A stretch of DNA of 64,000 bases from Clostridia bacterium (GTDB taxonomy: Bacteria > Bacillota > Clostridia > Oscillospirales > Acutalibacteraceae). Under the pieces are notes generated by a model. It worked only from the letters and a program-made list of their open reading frames with translations, had not been told where the DNA came from and did not search any database. The position numbers were made by a program, and so were the translations under genes. Positions 36,781 through 45,753 of this stretch are shown piece after piece (within the stretch, counting starts at the first letter, position 1; every line of letters starts with the position of its first letter). The DNA is taken from the NCBI GenBank assembly GCA_024404025.1, contig JAKSQP010000002.1, forward strand, positions 62,001 through 126,000. Reading direction: 5' to 3'.

Positions 36781-37323
36781 ATGTTTTATATGTTTTTTGC
36801 CGAAGGATTTGAAGAGGTTGAAGCAATAGCAACTCTCGATATTATAAGAAGAGCCGGAATTGAAATAAAATCCGTTGCAATCAAAGATAAAATCGTCACC
36901 GGCTCACACGGAGTTCCCGTTGTTTGCGACCTTGTTTCGGACGAAATCACAGCCGATGAAAATCTCGAAGGAATCATCCTTCCCGGCGGTATGCCCGGAT
37001 CTAAAAATCTTGATAAAGATGAAACAGTCAATAAATTCATTGATTATTGCAATACTAATAATAAGTTTCTCTGCGCAATCTGCGCTGCTCCGTTTATTCT
37101 CGGAAAAAGAGGAATTCTTAACGGCAGAAAGGCAACATGCTTCCCCGGATTTGAAAATGAGCTTACGGGCGCAAAAATTTCGGATAAATTCGTTTGCATC
37201 GATAAAAACACCATAACCGGCAGGGGAATGGGCAGCGCCGTTAAATTCGGGCTTGCAATCGTTTCAGCCGTTAAGGGACAATCTGCTGCGGATAAGCTCG
37301 AGGCAACGCTTCAATGCTCATAA
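36781..37323 (+). CDS. DJ-1/PfpI family protein
   Basis: 180-residue cytoplasmic protein of the DJ-1/ThiJ branch (YajL-like), linked in other bacteria to protection against oxidative or carbonyl stress. MFFAEGFEEVEAIATLDIIRR at the N-terminus holds the conserved Glu, and the nucleophile elbow cysteine is in FLCAICAAPFILG near residue 100. The ORF can be extended 22 codons upstream, but AAAGGAG sits just before the ATG at 36781. Overlaps the next gene by 10 nt, so it belongs to the tmk operon. Confidence 0.9.
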   Translation: MFYMFFAEGFEEVEAIATLDIIRRAGIEIKSVAIKDKIVTGSHGVPVVCDLVSDEITADENLEGIILPGGMPGSKNLDKDETVNKFIDYCNTNNKFLCAICAAPFILGKRGILNGRKATCFPGFENELTGAKISDKFVCIDKNTITGRGMGSAVKFGLAIVSAVKGQSAADKLEATLQCS

Positions 37324-37901
37324 ACGATAAAAAATCTCTCCGGATTCTTTATTCATCAATCAGAAAAGGAATTGATGCAAAGACAAAAGAAGAATCCGAC
37401 AGAAGAATTATCACATTTCTTGTTAATACGGATGAATTCGTTAACTGTGAAAAAATATTAGTTTATGTTTCTTTCGGAAGCGAAATCAAAACAGACGGGC
37501 TCATTGATTATTCCCTTAAACTCAACAAAGAGGTTTGTGTTCCCGTTTGGAACAACGGTCAGATGGAATTTTTCAAAATCAATAACAGAAACGAGCTTTC
37601 AAAGAACATTAACGGAATATTGATTCCCGATAACCGTAAATGTGAAAAATCAGACAATTCTGAAAATTGCCTATGTATCGTTCCCGGTCTGTCATTTGAC
37701 AAATTCGGAAACAGACTCGGCTTCGGCGGCGGATATTATGACAGATTCCTTTTCGCAAATCCCGGAATCACATCAATTGCATTATGTTATGACAGATGTT
37801 TTTGCGGCAAAGTTCTTCCGCACGAAGCTCACGATATTCAGATAAAGACCACGATAACAGAAACCTCTCTGATAAGGAGTGAAAATATAAATGGATTATG
37901 A
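37314..37901 (+). CDS. 5-Formyltetrahydrofolate cyclo-ligase
   Basis: 195-residue ATP-dependent enzyme (MTHFS/YgfA) that converts 5-formyl-THF to 5,10-methenyl-THF, returning stored folate to one-carbon metabolism. LRILYSSIRKGID at the N-terminus, and RLGFGGGYYDRFL near residue 140, the nucleotide-binding signature, are clear. It overlaps the DJ-1 gene by 10 nt and mltG by 11 nt, so translation of the three is linked. Confidence 0.93.
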   Translation: MLINDKKSLRILYSSIRKGIDAKTKEESDRRIITFLVNTDEFVNCEKILVYVSFGSEIKTDGLIDYSLKLNKEVCVPVWNNGQMEFFKINNRNELSKNINGILIPDNRKCEKSDNSENCLCIVPGLSFDKFGNRLGFGGGYYDRFLFANPGITSIALCYDRCFCGKVLPHEAHDIQIKTTITETSLIRSENINGL

Positions 37902-39249
37902 GAATCCTCAGAAAAAATTCAAAGTTCATATTTCCGACGAAGATTTTTTCAGCACCGAAGAGATCCCTGCAGAACAGACCTCTTCTAATGTCCGAAAAAA
38001 ATTTGTTGTAAATATTGATGAAAATTCAAACAGCGCTCCTGCACAGGATGAAGCCCCGAAATACAACGGCGAAATATATTTTTCCGGCAGAAAACCCGTT
38101 AAACCTGCCGGAGAAAAGCCGAAACCTGCGCCGGTCAAATCGGAAAAGAAGCCTGCGCCGAAAAAAATTTCCCGGTCTTTCGGAACTATGTGCGTATGCT
38201 TTGTTCTTGCGTTTACGGTTATACTTTCCGCAATTGCCCTGACCTGCATCAACGATATTCTTGCAATCAGCAGAAACGATGATCTTGTTACGGTCAACAT
38301 CCCCGCAGATGCAACAACAAACGATATTATTGATATTCTTTCGGATAACGGACTTGTTAAACAGAAGCTTTTCTGCAAGCTGTTCTACAAAGCATTCGAA
38401 ACAGTAAAAAACATCAATAAAAAGAATGTTAAAGCTCCCGTCTATTTAAGCGGCGTTTATTATGTTGAAAAAAATATGGGTCTTGAAGGCTTCCTGACCG
38501 AATTCAAACAGTCGCAGGCGGCAAATCAAACAGTTACTCTTACTTTCCAGGAAGGCTGGAGCGTATATCAAATGTTTGACCGGCTTGAAAAATTCGGAGT
38601 ATGCAGCAAAGAAAGACTTCTTGCTTCTCTCAATTCCGCTCAATTTGAAAACAGCTTTATCAAAGAAATTTCAAATGATCCGTTGAGAACTTCAAAGCTT
38701 GAAGGCTATTTCTTCCCCGAAACCTACGAATTTTTTGAAGACAGCGATCCCAACAGCGTTATCAGAAAATTCCTTGCAGAATATGAAGAAAGATGGACCG
38801 ATGAATATGAAGCAAGGTCAAAAGAACTCGGAATGACAAGAGATCAGATTATGATTCTCGCTTCCATCATCCAGCGTGAGGCTGCAAATAACGAGCAGAT
38901 GGGTCTTGTTTCATCCGTTCTTTATAACAGATTAAGGCATCCGGTTTCGTGGCCGACTCTCGGCTGCGATTCAACGCAGGATTATATCACAAACTATGTA
39001 ACTCCCAATGTTAACGCAGCCGAAGCGCTGACTTATTCCCAGGCATATAACACATATAATATTCAGGGACTTCCTCCCGGACCCGTATGCAATCCCGGCG
39101 ATGCGGCGATCAAAGCCGCTCTTTATCCGGACGATACCGATTATTATTATTTCCGCCACGATAAATTCGGAAAGATTTATATGGCAAAAACGCAGGCTGA
39201 ACACGACGCAAACGGCAACCTCGTTCTTCGTGCAAACAGCAGCAAATGA
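37891..39249 (+). CDS. mltG: Endolytic murein transglycosylase MltG
   Basis: 452-residue membrane-anchored YceG/MltG enzyme that cuts nascent glycan strands and sets their length. Residues 1-90 are a Lys/Pro-rich cytoplasmic tail, about 95-120 the membrane anchor, then a LysM-like subdomain and the YceG domain. The catalytic Glu is in LASIIQREAANNEQM near residue 330, and SVLYNRL and CDSTQDYI follow as in the family. The long basic N-terminal extension is typical of Firmicute members. Directly followed by a U32 peptidase gene, an order also seen in Bacillus (yrrL to yrrN/O). Confidence 0.93.
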   Translation: MDYENPQKKFKVHISDEDFFSTEEIPAEQTSSNVRKKFVVNIDENSNSAPAQDEAPKYNGEIYFSGRKPVKPAGEKPKPAPVKSEKKPAPKKISRSFGTMCVCFVLAFTVILSAIALTCINDILAISRNDDLVTVNIPADATTNDIIDILSDNGLVKQKLFCKLFYKAFETVKNINKKNVKAPVYLSGVYYVEKNMGLEGFLTEFKQSQAANQTVTLTFQEGWSVYQMFDRLEKFGVCSKERLLASLNSAQFENSFIKEISNDPLRTSKLEGYFFPETYEFFEDSDPNSVIRKFLAEYEERWTDEYEARSKELGMTRDQIMILASIIQREAANNEQMGLVSSVLYNRLRHPVSWPTLGCDSTQDYITNYVTPNVNAAEALTYSQAYNTYNIQGLPPGPVCNPGDAAIKAALYPDDTDYYYFRHDKFGKIYMAKTQAEHDANGNLVLRANSSK

Positions 39250-39282
39250 GAAACCTTGTTTCTGAAATCAAGGAGAAATTAT

Positions 39283-40533
39283 ATGAACTGTTATATCAAG
39301 CCGGAGCTTCTTGCTCCGGCAGGTGATGAAGAAAGATTAATAACGGCAATTCACTACGGAGCCGATGCTGTTTATCTGGGCTCCGATTCTTTCGGAATGC
39401 GCACAGCCGCTGCAAGCTTCGGCGGAGAAGCTCTCAAAAAAGCTTGTGATTATGCCCATTCATTCGGGAAAAAAATATATCTCACCTGCAACACTCTGCC
39501 CAGAAATAATGAATTCAGCCGTCTTCAGGGCTTTCTTGAATATGCCAAAGACAGCGGAATTGATGCCCTTATCATCACCGACCTCGGAGTGCTTGAATTC
39601 GCAAAAAAATATGTTCCCGAAATTGATATACATATTTCAACCCAGGCAGGCATAACAAACTATGCCTCTGCAAATGTTTTATATAATATGGGTGCGAAGA
39701 GAATTGTTACCGCCCGTGAGCTTTCGCTTGAAGAGATTGCGGAAATCCGAGCCAAAACCCCCTCGGAGCTTGAAATCGAATGCTTCGTTCACGGAGCAAT
39801 GTGCGTTTCATTTTCGGGCAGATGCCTGCTTTCAAATTATATGACCGGCAGAGATTCAAACAGGGGCGACTGCGCCCAGCCATGCAGATGGAAATATGCT
39901 CTCACGGAAGAAAAAAGGCCCGGAGAATTCTTCCCGATCGAGCAAGATAATACCGGCACATACATTATGAATTCAAGAGATATGTGCATGATCGAACACA
40001 TTCCCGAAATGATAAAAGCCGGCATAAGCAGCTTTAAAATCGAAGGAAGAGCAAAATCCGCATATTATACCGCAAATGCCGTCAATGCCTACAGATGCGC
40101 CATTGATGAATACGCCGATTCGGGCTTTGATGAAAATTATAAAATCTCTCAATGGATAGTTGACGAGGTCAGAAGAGCAAGCAACAGAGAATACTGCACG
40201 GGGTTTTATTACACAACTCCGCTTGATGATGCCCAGATATTTTACAGAGGCGGATATGTCCGTGAATGGGATGTTGCCGCAATAGCCGAAAAATGGGAAA
40301 ACGGCATTCTCTACGCTTCCCAGAGAAACAGATTCTTTGAAGGCGATGAGCTTGAAATAATGGTCAGAGGCGTTAAACCGCAGAAGGTGACCGTTAAAGA
40401 ACTTCGCAACGAAGAAGGGGAGCTTATCGACAACGCTCCTCATCCGATGATGAAGCTCTCATTCAGATGTGATATCGATGTGCCCGAAGGCGCATATCTT
40501 CGCATGGAACGCAAGGGGGATAAGATACTTTGA
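39283..40533 (+). CDS. U32 family peptidase (TrhP/YrrO-like)
   Basis: 416-residue U32 protein. Members TrhP/YrrN-YrrO use prephenate to hydroxylate U34 of tRNAs; others were described as collagenases. PELLAPAGDEERLITAI at the N-terminus and the Cys cluster CFVHGAMCVSFSGRC, then CAQPCRW near residues 165-205 (iron-sulfur ligands in the tRNA branch) are present, as is SFKIEGRAKSAYY. The longest ORF starts at 39256, but the AAGGAG site places the start at 39283. It overlaps the next small gene by 4 nt. Confidence 0.9.
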   Translation: MNCYIKPELLAPAGDEERLITAIHYGADAVYLGSDSFGMRTAAASFGGEALKKACDYAHSFGKKIYLTCNTLPRNNEFSRLQGFLEYAKDSGIDALIITDLGVLEFAKKYVPEIDIHISTQAGITNYASANVLYNMGAKRIVTARELSLEEIAEIRAKTPSELEIECFVHGAMCVSFSGRCLLSNYMTGRDSNRGDCAQPCRWKYALTEEKRPGEFFPIEQDNTGTYIMNSRDMCMIEHIPEMIKAGISSFKIEGRAKSAYYTANAVNAYRCAIDEYADSGFDENYKISQWIVDEVRRASNREYCTGFYYTTPLDDAQIFYRGGYVREWDVAAIAEKWENGILYASQRNRFFEGDELEIMVRGVKPQKVTVKELRNEEGELIDNAPHPMMKLSFRCDIDVPEGAYLRMERKGDKIL

Positions 40534-40835
40534 ATCCTGCTTATCATTCCTTATTTTTCTTATTTTTTATCCTGCTTATCATCGCAAGTCAAAACAGAAA
40601 AAGAAATACCGTCAGAAAAATTATTCAGAAAAAAAGAACGAAAGGCAGAATCACAATGAACGAAATAATCAATATGTATCTCGGCAAAACCTGCACGGTT
40701 ACCGTTTCGGGTTATTCACAGATAAAAGGAAAAATCACCTCGGCAAAAGACAACTGGATCGTTGTTGAAACCAAATCCGGAAACGATGTTCTCAACCTTG
40801 ATTATGTTGTTTCAATAAGGGAATTCAATAAATAA
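40530..40835 (+). CDS. Small membrane-anchored protein with Sm/SH3-like C-terminus
   Basis: 101 residues. The first 21 form one hydrophobic segment (YHSLFFLFFILLIIAS), followed by a strongly basic linker (NRKRNTVRKIIQKKRTKGR) and a compact 55-residue beta domain (LGKTCTVTVSGYSQIKGKI then DNWIVVETKSGNDVLNLDYV) with the pattern of a small Sm- or SH3-like barrel. The basic linker next to the membrane could hold RNA or phospholipid. Start is a TTG overlapping the U32 stop, with GGGGGATAAG as ribosome binding site. An internal ATG at 40656 could give the barrel alone. Function unknown. Confidence 0.7.
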   Translation: MNPAYHSLFFLFFILLIIASQNRKRNTVRKIIQKKRTKGRITMNEIINMYLGKTCTVTVSGYSQIKGKITSAKDNWIVVETKSGNDVLNLDYVVSIREFNK

Positions 40836-40844
40836 ATCAAATCG

Positions 40845-40877
40845 GGTGTTCCGCAAAAAAGCGGAACACCTTCTTTC
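40845..40877 (+). terminator. Terminator of the tmk-mltG-U32 operon
   Basis: GGTGTTCCGC and GCGGAACACC around AAAAAA, followed by a pyrimidine-rich tract. Confidence 0.85.
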
Positions 40878-40919
40878 TTGTTTATTTTTATTAAAAATTT
40901 CAATGTATTGTGCTTTTTC

Positions 40920-40947
40920 TTGACATTGATTCAATATGTGGTATAAT
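40920..40947 (+). promoter_or_regulatory. Promoter of the topoisomerase operon
   Basis: TTGACA (40920-40925), 16-nt spacer, TATAAT (40942-40947), about 38 nt before the ATG at 40985. A near-consensus promoter. Confidence 0.8.
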
Positions 40948-40984
40948 GTATTTGGTAAAATTTCGACTTTCGGAGGATATACAG

Positions 40985-42973
40985 ATGGCAAAAAAGCCCG
41001 ATTATAATAACGAGAGTATAAAAACGCTTAAGGACGAACAGCGAGTGAGGCAAAAGCCTGCCGTTATTTTCGGCTCCGATGGCATTGACGGATGCGAGCA
41101 CGCTGTTTTTGAGATTGTTTCAAACTCCGTTGACGAAGCAAGAGAAGGTCACGGCGACAAAATAATCGTTACAAGATTTGAAGATAATTCAATTGAAGTT
41201 CAGGATTTCGGACGAGGAATCCCCGTTGATTATAACAATGCCGAGGGCAGATATAACTGGGAGCTTGTTTTCTGTGAGCTTTACGCCAGCGGCAAATATG
41301 ACAACGGCAGCGGCGGAAATTATGAATATTCGCTCGGAACAAACGGCCTCGGTCTTTGTGCAACGCAATATGCTTCGGAATATATGGAAGCTGAAATCCA
41401 CACCGGAGGATTCAGATATACCCTTAATTTCAAAAAGGGCAAACCGTCCGGAGAAATGCATAAAGAACCTTATAACAAAAGGGACACCGGTTCAAGAATC
41501 AAATGGAGACCTGATCTTGAGGTCTTCACCGACATTGCAATTCCGCTTGAATATTTTCAGGATATGATGATGCATCAGTCTGTTGTCAATGCAGGTGTTA
41601 AATTTATCCTGAAAAATCAGACGGGCAAGACTTTTGAAACATTTGAATATTTTTATGAAAAAGGTATAGAAGATTACGCTGCGGAAAAGGTCGGTGAAAA
41701 TTCACTTACGGGCATTCAATGCTGGCATCAGGAAACGGAATGCCGTGACCGAGAGGACCTTGATTCTTACAAACTTAAAACAAATATCGTCTGCGCCTTT
41801 TCAAATAAAGTTCAGTTCAAGGAATATTATCATAACTCAAGCTTTCTTGAAAACGGCGGTTCTCCGGACAAAGCGACGAAGCTCGCTTTTGTTTCGCAGA
41901 TAGATAATTATCTTAAACAAACAAATAAATATCAGAAAAGCGATCCCAAAATAACATTTCAGGACATTGAGGACTGCCTTGTAATCGTCATTTCGTCATT
42001 TTCAACGCAGACCTCATACGAAAATCAGACAAAAAAATCAATCAATAATAAAGGTATTCAAGAGGCGATGACAAGCTTTATCAAGCATCAGCTTGAGGTT
42101 TATTTCATTGAAAATCCGCTTGATGCCGATAAGATAGCGAATCAGGTTCTTATCAATATGCGTTCAAGAGTCAAGGCTGAAAAGACAAGGCTCGGAATGA
42201 AAGAATCGCTGATTCAGAATGTCAGCAACCTCACAAACAGAATTCAGAAATTTGTTGACTGCAGAAGCAAGGATGTCAATATCCGTGAGCTTTTCATCGT
42301 TGAAGGTGATTCGGCTAAAGGCGCCTGCGTTCAGTCCAGAAACGCCGAATTTCAGGCGATAATGCCCGTCAGAGGTAAAATTCTCAACTGCCTCAAGGTT
42401 GATTATGACCGCATATTCAAAAGCGAAATTATAACAGATTTGATCAAGGTTATCGGCTGCGGAGTTGAGGTCAAATCAAAGCCGAAATCGGGCAAGGATC
42501 TCATTTCGTTCAATCTCGATATGCTCCGCTGGAACAAAATCATAATATGCACCGATGCCGATGTTGACGGCTTCCACATCAGGGCTCTTATTCTTACGAT
42601 GATTTACAGGCTTATGCCGACTCTTATTTCGGAGGGCAAGGTATTCATTGCCGAATCTCCGCTTTATGAAATCGCCTGCGGAGACGAAACATGGTTTGCA
42701 TATACCGAAAAAGAAAAAGCTGATGTGCTTGAAAAAATCGGAACTAAAAAATATACGATCCAGCGTTCAAAGGGACTCGGCGAAAACGACCCGGAGATGA
42801 TGAGCCTCACGACAATGAATCCCGCAACAAGAAGACTTATCAAGGTTGAGCCTTCAATGGCGGAGGAAACGGCAGAAAAATTTGAGCTTCTGCTCGGCGA
42901 CAATCTTGCGGACAGAAAAGATTATATCGCCGAAAAAGGTCATCTTTATATTGACCTGACCGATGTTTCTTAA
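40985..42973 (+). CDS. parE: Type IIA topoisomerase subunit B (ParE-like)
   Basis: 662-residue ATPase subunit of a type IIA topoisomerase. GHKL motifs NSVDEAREGHG, DFGRGIPVD and GTNGLGLCATQYAS are in the first 150 residues; the TOPRIM metal site is EGDSAKGACVQS near 430 and DADVDGFHIR near 525. Canonical GyrB/ParE reads EGDSAGG, so this is a divergent member. Upstream start candidates overlap the promoter; the ATG at 40985 lies behind CGGAGG. Its A partner follows after 20 nt. The pair is more like topoisomerase IV than gyrase because the partner lacks a GyrA box, but gyrase genes are not in view for comparison. Confidence 0.88.
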   Translation: MAKKPDYNNESIKTLKDEQRVRQKPAVIFGSDGIDGCEHAVFEIVSNSVDEAREGHGDKIIVTRFEDNSIEVQDFGRGIPVDYNNAEGRYNWELVFCELYASGKYDNGSGGNYEYSLGTNGLGLCATQYASEYMEAEIHTGGFRYTLNFKKGKPSGEMHKEPYNKRDTGSRIKWRPDLEVFTDIAIPLEYFQDMMMHQSVVNAGVKFILKNQTGKTFETFEYFYEKGIEDYAAEKVGENSLTGIQCWHQETECRDREDLDSYKLKTNIVCAFSNKVQFKEYYHNSSFLENGGSPDKATKLAFVSQIDNYLKQTNKYQKSDPKITFQDIEDCLVIVISSFSTQTSYENQTKKSINNKGIQEAMTSFIKHQLEVYFIENPLDADKIANQVLINMRSRVKAEKTRLGMKESLIQNVSNLTNRIQKFVDCRSKDVNIRELFIVEGDSAKGACVQSRNAEFQAIMPVRGKILNCLKVDYDRIFKSEIITDLIKVIGCGVEVKSKPKSGKDLISFNLDMLRWNKIIICTDADVDGFHIRALILTMIYRLMPTLISEGKVFIAESPLYEIACGDETWFAYTEKEKADVLEKIGTKKYTIQRSKGLGENDPEMMSLTTMNPATRRLIKVEPSMAEETAEKFELLLGDNLADRKDYIAEKGHLYIDLTDVS

Positions 42974-42993
42974 GACATAACGGAGTTGAAATT

Positions 42994-45234
42994 ATGGCAA
43001 AGAAAAAGAATTCGGATTTAACATCCGGCATAAAAAAGCTTGATGACAAGACGCATATCTTCGGAGCTGGTGAAACGGTCAACCAGGAAATTGTTGACAC
43101 TCTTGAGCTGAACTATATGCCTTATGCGATGAGCGTTATAATGTCAAGAGCAATTCCCGAAATAGACGGCTTCAAGCCCTCACACAGAAAGATTCTTTAT
43201 ATGATGTATAAAATGGGTCTTCTGACGGGCGCAAGAGCAAAATCCGCCAAAATAGTCGGCCAGGTCATGCAGCTCAATCCTCACGGCGATGCCGCAATTT
43301 ATGACACGATGGTCCGTCTTTCAAAAGGATATGAAGCGCTTCTGCATCCGTATGTTGATTCAAAGGGAAATTTCGGAAAAGCGTTTTCAAGAGATATGAT
43401 GTGGGCGGCATCGAGATATACGGAAGCAAAGCTTGAAAAAATCTGCGCAGAGCTTTTCACTGATATAGACAAAGATACCGTCGATATGGTCGATAACTTC
43501 GACAACACGATGAAGGAACCTGCGCTGCTTCCGGTTACCTATCCGAGCGTTCTGGTCAATGCAAACTCCGGAATGGCAGTCGGTATGGCAAGCTCGATAT
43601 GTTCATTCAATCTTGAAGAAGTCTGCAAAACAACAATTGAAATCCTCAAAAACCCGAAGCACGAAGTTGCCGATACTCTTCTTGCTCCCGATTTTGCGGG
43701 CGGCGGTCAGCTCATCTATGACCGGAACGCTATTGATGAAATATACAGAACCGGCAGGGGAGGCTTCAAGGTAAGAGCAAAATACAGCTTTGATAAATCA
43801 AACAGCTGCATTGAAATAACCGAAATCCCGCCCACAACAACCTCTGAGGCCATCATTGACAAGGTCATCGAAAAGGTAAAGGCAGGCTCGCTCAAGGAAA
43901 TCAGCGACATCAGAGATGAAACCGACATCAACGGTCTTAAAATTACCGTTGATGTCAAAAGAGGAACCGATCCGGATAAGCTTATGAAGAAGCTTTATTC
44001 TTCAACTCCGCTTGAAGACACTTTCTCATGCAACTTCAATGTTCTTATCAAAGGTAAAACAAAGGTCCTCGGCGTTAAAGACCTTCTGCTTGAATGGATT
44101 GATTTCAGAAGCGAATGCGTTCGCAGAAGAACCGCTTTTGATTTAAAAAGATGCAAGGACAGGCTCCACCTTTTAAGAGGACTTGAAAAAATTCTTCTCG
44201 ATATCGACAAAGCAATCAGCATAATCAGAAACACCGAAGAAGAGGCCGAAGTTGTTCCAAACCTTATGATAGGCTTCAAAATAGACAGGATCCAGGCTGA
44301 ATATGTTGCGGAAATCAAGCTCCGCCATCTCAACAAAGAATATATCCTCAAGAGAACGCAGGATATTTCAAAGCTTGAAGAGGCAATTTCCGACCTTGAA
44401 GATATTCTTGCAAATCCGAAGAGAATCAAAAAGATTATCATTACAGAGCTTAATGAGGTCATCAAGAAATATGCTCAGCCCAGAAAAACAGAGATCCTTT
44501 ACGCGGTTGAAATCGAAGAAAAAGACGAGGAAGAAGAAATTCCCGATTATCCCGTAACTCTGTTCTTTACAAAAGAGGGATATTTCAAAAAAATCACCCC
44601 GCAGTCGCTTCGTATGAGCAGCGTTCAAAAGCTGAAAGAAGGCGATGAGCTCGCTGCTACTTATGAAACAACAAATGCCGTTGAGCTTCTCTTCTTCACA
44701 AACAAATGCCAGGTTTATAAAACGAATGCAGATTCGTTTGATGATACAAAGGCGAGCGTACTCGGAGACTATGTAGCCGCAAAGCTTGAAATGGAAGACG
44801 GCGAAACGCCGATCTATATGGCTCTTACAACAGACTACAAAGGTTATATGATGTTCTTCTTTGAAAACGGAAAAGCGGCAAAAATCGACCTTGCTTCTTA
44901 CCGTACGGTAACAAAGAGAAAAAAGCTTATAAAAGCGTTCTCCGATAAATCACCCGTTTCACAGATAATTCAGCTTTCGGAGGATAAAGATCTTGTTGTT
45001 ATCTCAAACGCCGGCAGACACCTTCTCATTAACACCGGCGTAATTCTTCCCAAAACAACAAAAGACACGGTCGGGGTCGGCGTTATGACTCTAAAAAAAG
45101 GTCAGAAGGTCGAAAAGGTCAGAGAATATGTTGAGGGTGAATTTGCAAAAGCTCATAGATATAAGGCAAAAAATCTTCCCGCTGCAGGCGCACTTTTGAG
45201 TGAGGAAGACAGCGGAGAACAGATTACATTTTAA
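42994..45234 (+). CDS. parC: Type IIA topoisomerase subunit A (ParC-like)
   Basis: 746-residue DNA-cleaving subunit. The active-site tyrosine is Y142 in AASRYTEAKL, with R141 preceding it; YAMSVIMSRAIPEIDGFKPSHRKIL is the N-terminal signature. The quinolone region reads HGDAAIYDTM, with Ala100 where GyrA/ParC normally have Ser, and Asp104 conserved. The C-terminal beta-pinwheel is short (about residues 520-730) and I see no GyrA box (QRRGGKG), so decatenation rather than supercoiling is likely. ATG behind CGGAG. Same operon as the B subunit. Confidence 0.88.
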   Translation: MAKKKNSDLTSGIKKLDDKTHIFGAGETVNQEIVDTLELNYMPYAMSVIMSRAIPEIDGFKPSHRKILYMMYKMGLLTGARAKSAKIVGQVMQLNPHGDAAIYDTMVRLSKGYEALLHPYVDSKGNFGKAFSRDMMWAASRYTEAKLEKICAELFTDIDKDTVDMVDNFDNTMKEPALLPVTYPSVLVNANSGMAVGMASSICSFNLEEVCKTTIEILKNPKHEVADTLLAPDFAGGGQLIYDRNAIDEIYRTGRGGFKVRAKYSFDKSNSCIEITEIPPTTTSEAIIDKVIEKVKAGSLKEISDIRDETDINGLKITVDVKRGTDPDKLMKKLYSSTPLEDTFSCNFNVLIKGKTKVLGVKDLLLEWIDFRSECVRRRTAFDLKRCKDRLHLLRGLEKILLDIDKAISIIRNTEEEAEVVPNLMIGFKIDRIQAEYVAEIKLRHLNKEYILKRTQDISKLEEAISDLEDILANPKRIKKIIITELNEVIKKYAQPRKTEILYAVEIEEKDEEEEIPDYPVTLFFTKEGYFKKITPQSLRMSSVQKLKEGDELAATYETTNAVELLFFTNKCQVYKTNADSFDDTKASVLGDYVAAKLEMEDGETPIYMALTTDYKGYMMFFFENGKAAKIDLASYRTVTKRKKLIKAFSDKSPVSQIIQLSEDKDLVVISNAGRHLLINTGVILPKTTKDTVGVGVMTLKKGQKVEKVREYVEGEFAKAHRYKAKNLPAAGALLSEEDSGEQITF

Positions 45235-45243
45235 ATAACAAAC

Positions 45244-45277
45244 GCCGCCGAAAACGGTTTTTTCCGTTCACGGCGGC
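45244..45277. other. GC-rich hairpin after the topoisomerase operon
   Basis: GCCGCCG and CGGCGGC pair, with partial inner pairing AACGG/CCGTT. No T tract follows on the plus strand, so it is a poor intrinsic terminator; the remaining 180 nt to secG hold only the secG promoter. Confidence 0.4.
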
Positions 45278-45395
45278 AAAGCAAAAATGAACTGCAAACG
45301 CTGAAATTTTAAAGTTCTTTTCTGCAACACTATCTTTTGCAATTAATTTTTAACTATTCAAAATAATAAATGGTAAATATTTTTTTAAAAATCTC

Positions 45396-45424
45396 TTGCA
45401 TTTATTGCAAAGATATGATAGAAT
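45396..45424 (+). promoter_or_regulatory. Promoter of secG
   Basis: TTGCAT (45396-45401), 17-nt spacer, TAGAAT (45419-45424), 36 nt before the ATG. Confidence 0.6.
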
Positions 45425-45460
45425 CCCATAAGTAAAATAATAAACGGAGGTTTATAACCT

Positions 45461-45712
45461 ATGAGTGCTTCTCAGATCATATTAGGCATTGTTATGCTTC
45501 TCACATCACTTGCTCTTGTTGCTATCGTTCTTCTTCAGGAAGGCAGACAGGCCGGTCTTTCAGGCGCTATTGCCGGCGGCGCTGATTCTTTTCTCGGAAA
45601 GAACAAAAGTAAAACTGTTGAACAGAAGCTTGTTAAGATCACAAAGGTTCTTGCAGTTCTTTTCTTTATTATTTCAATCGTTGCAACTCTCCTTGTGTTC
45701 TTCCTTAAATAA
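45461..45712 (+). CDS. secG: Preprotein translocase subunit SecG
   Basis: 83-residue non-essential subunit of the SecYEG channel. Two membrane helices (about 5-25 and 60-82) flank a Gly-rich loop with the family motif VLLQEGRQAGLSGAIAGGADSFLGKNK. ATG behind ACGGAGG. Monocistronic, with a strong terminator shared with the convergent sigK gene. In other Firmicutes secG stands before rnr and smpB; that is not so here. Confidence 0.95.
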   Translation: MSASQIILGIVMLLTSLALVAIVLLQEGRQAGLSGAIAGGADSFLGKNKSKTVEQKLVKITKVLAVLFFIISIVATLLVFFLK

Positions 45713-45726
45713 TTCGGCAGAATTTC

Positions 45727-45752
45727 AAACCGCCCTTTGGGCGGTTTTTTCT
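45727..45752. terminator. Terminator between secG and sigK
   Basis: AAACCGCCC and GGGCGGTTT around TTT, followed by T-rich sequence; it ends 2 nt from the stop of the convergent sigK gene and probably serves both. Confidence 0.9.
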
Positions 45753-45753
45753 T

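Noticed and set aside
45244-45277. GC-rich hairpin as terminator of the topoisomerase operon
   Set aside because: There is no T tract after it on the plus strand; kept only as a hairpin.
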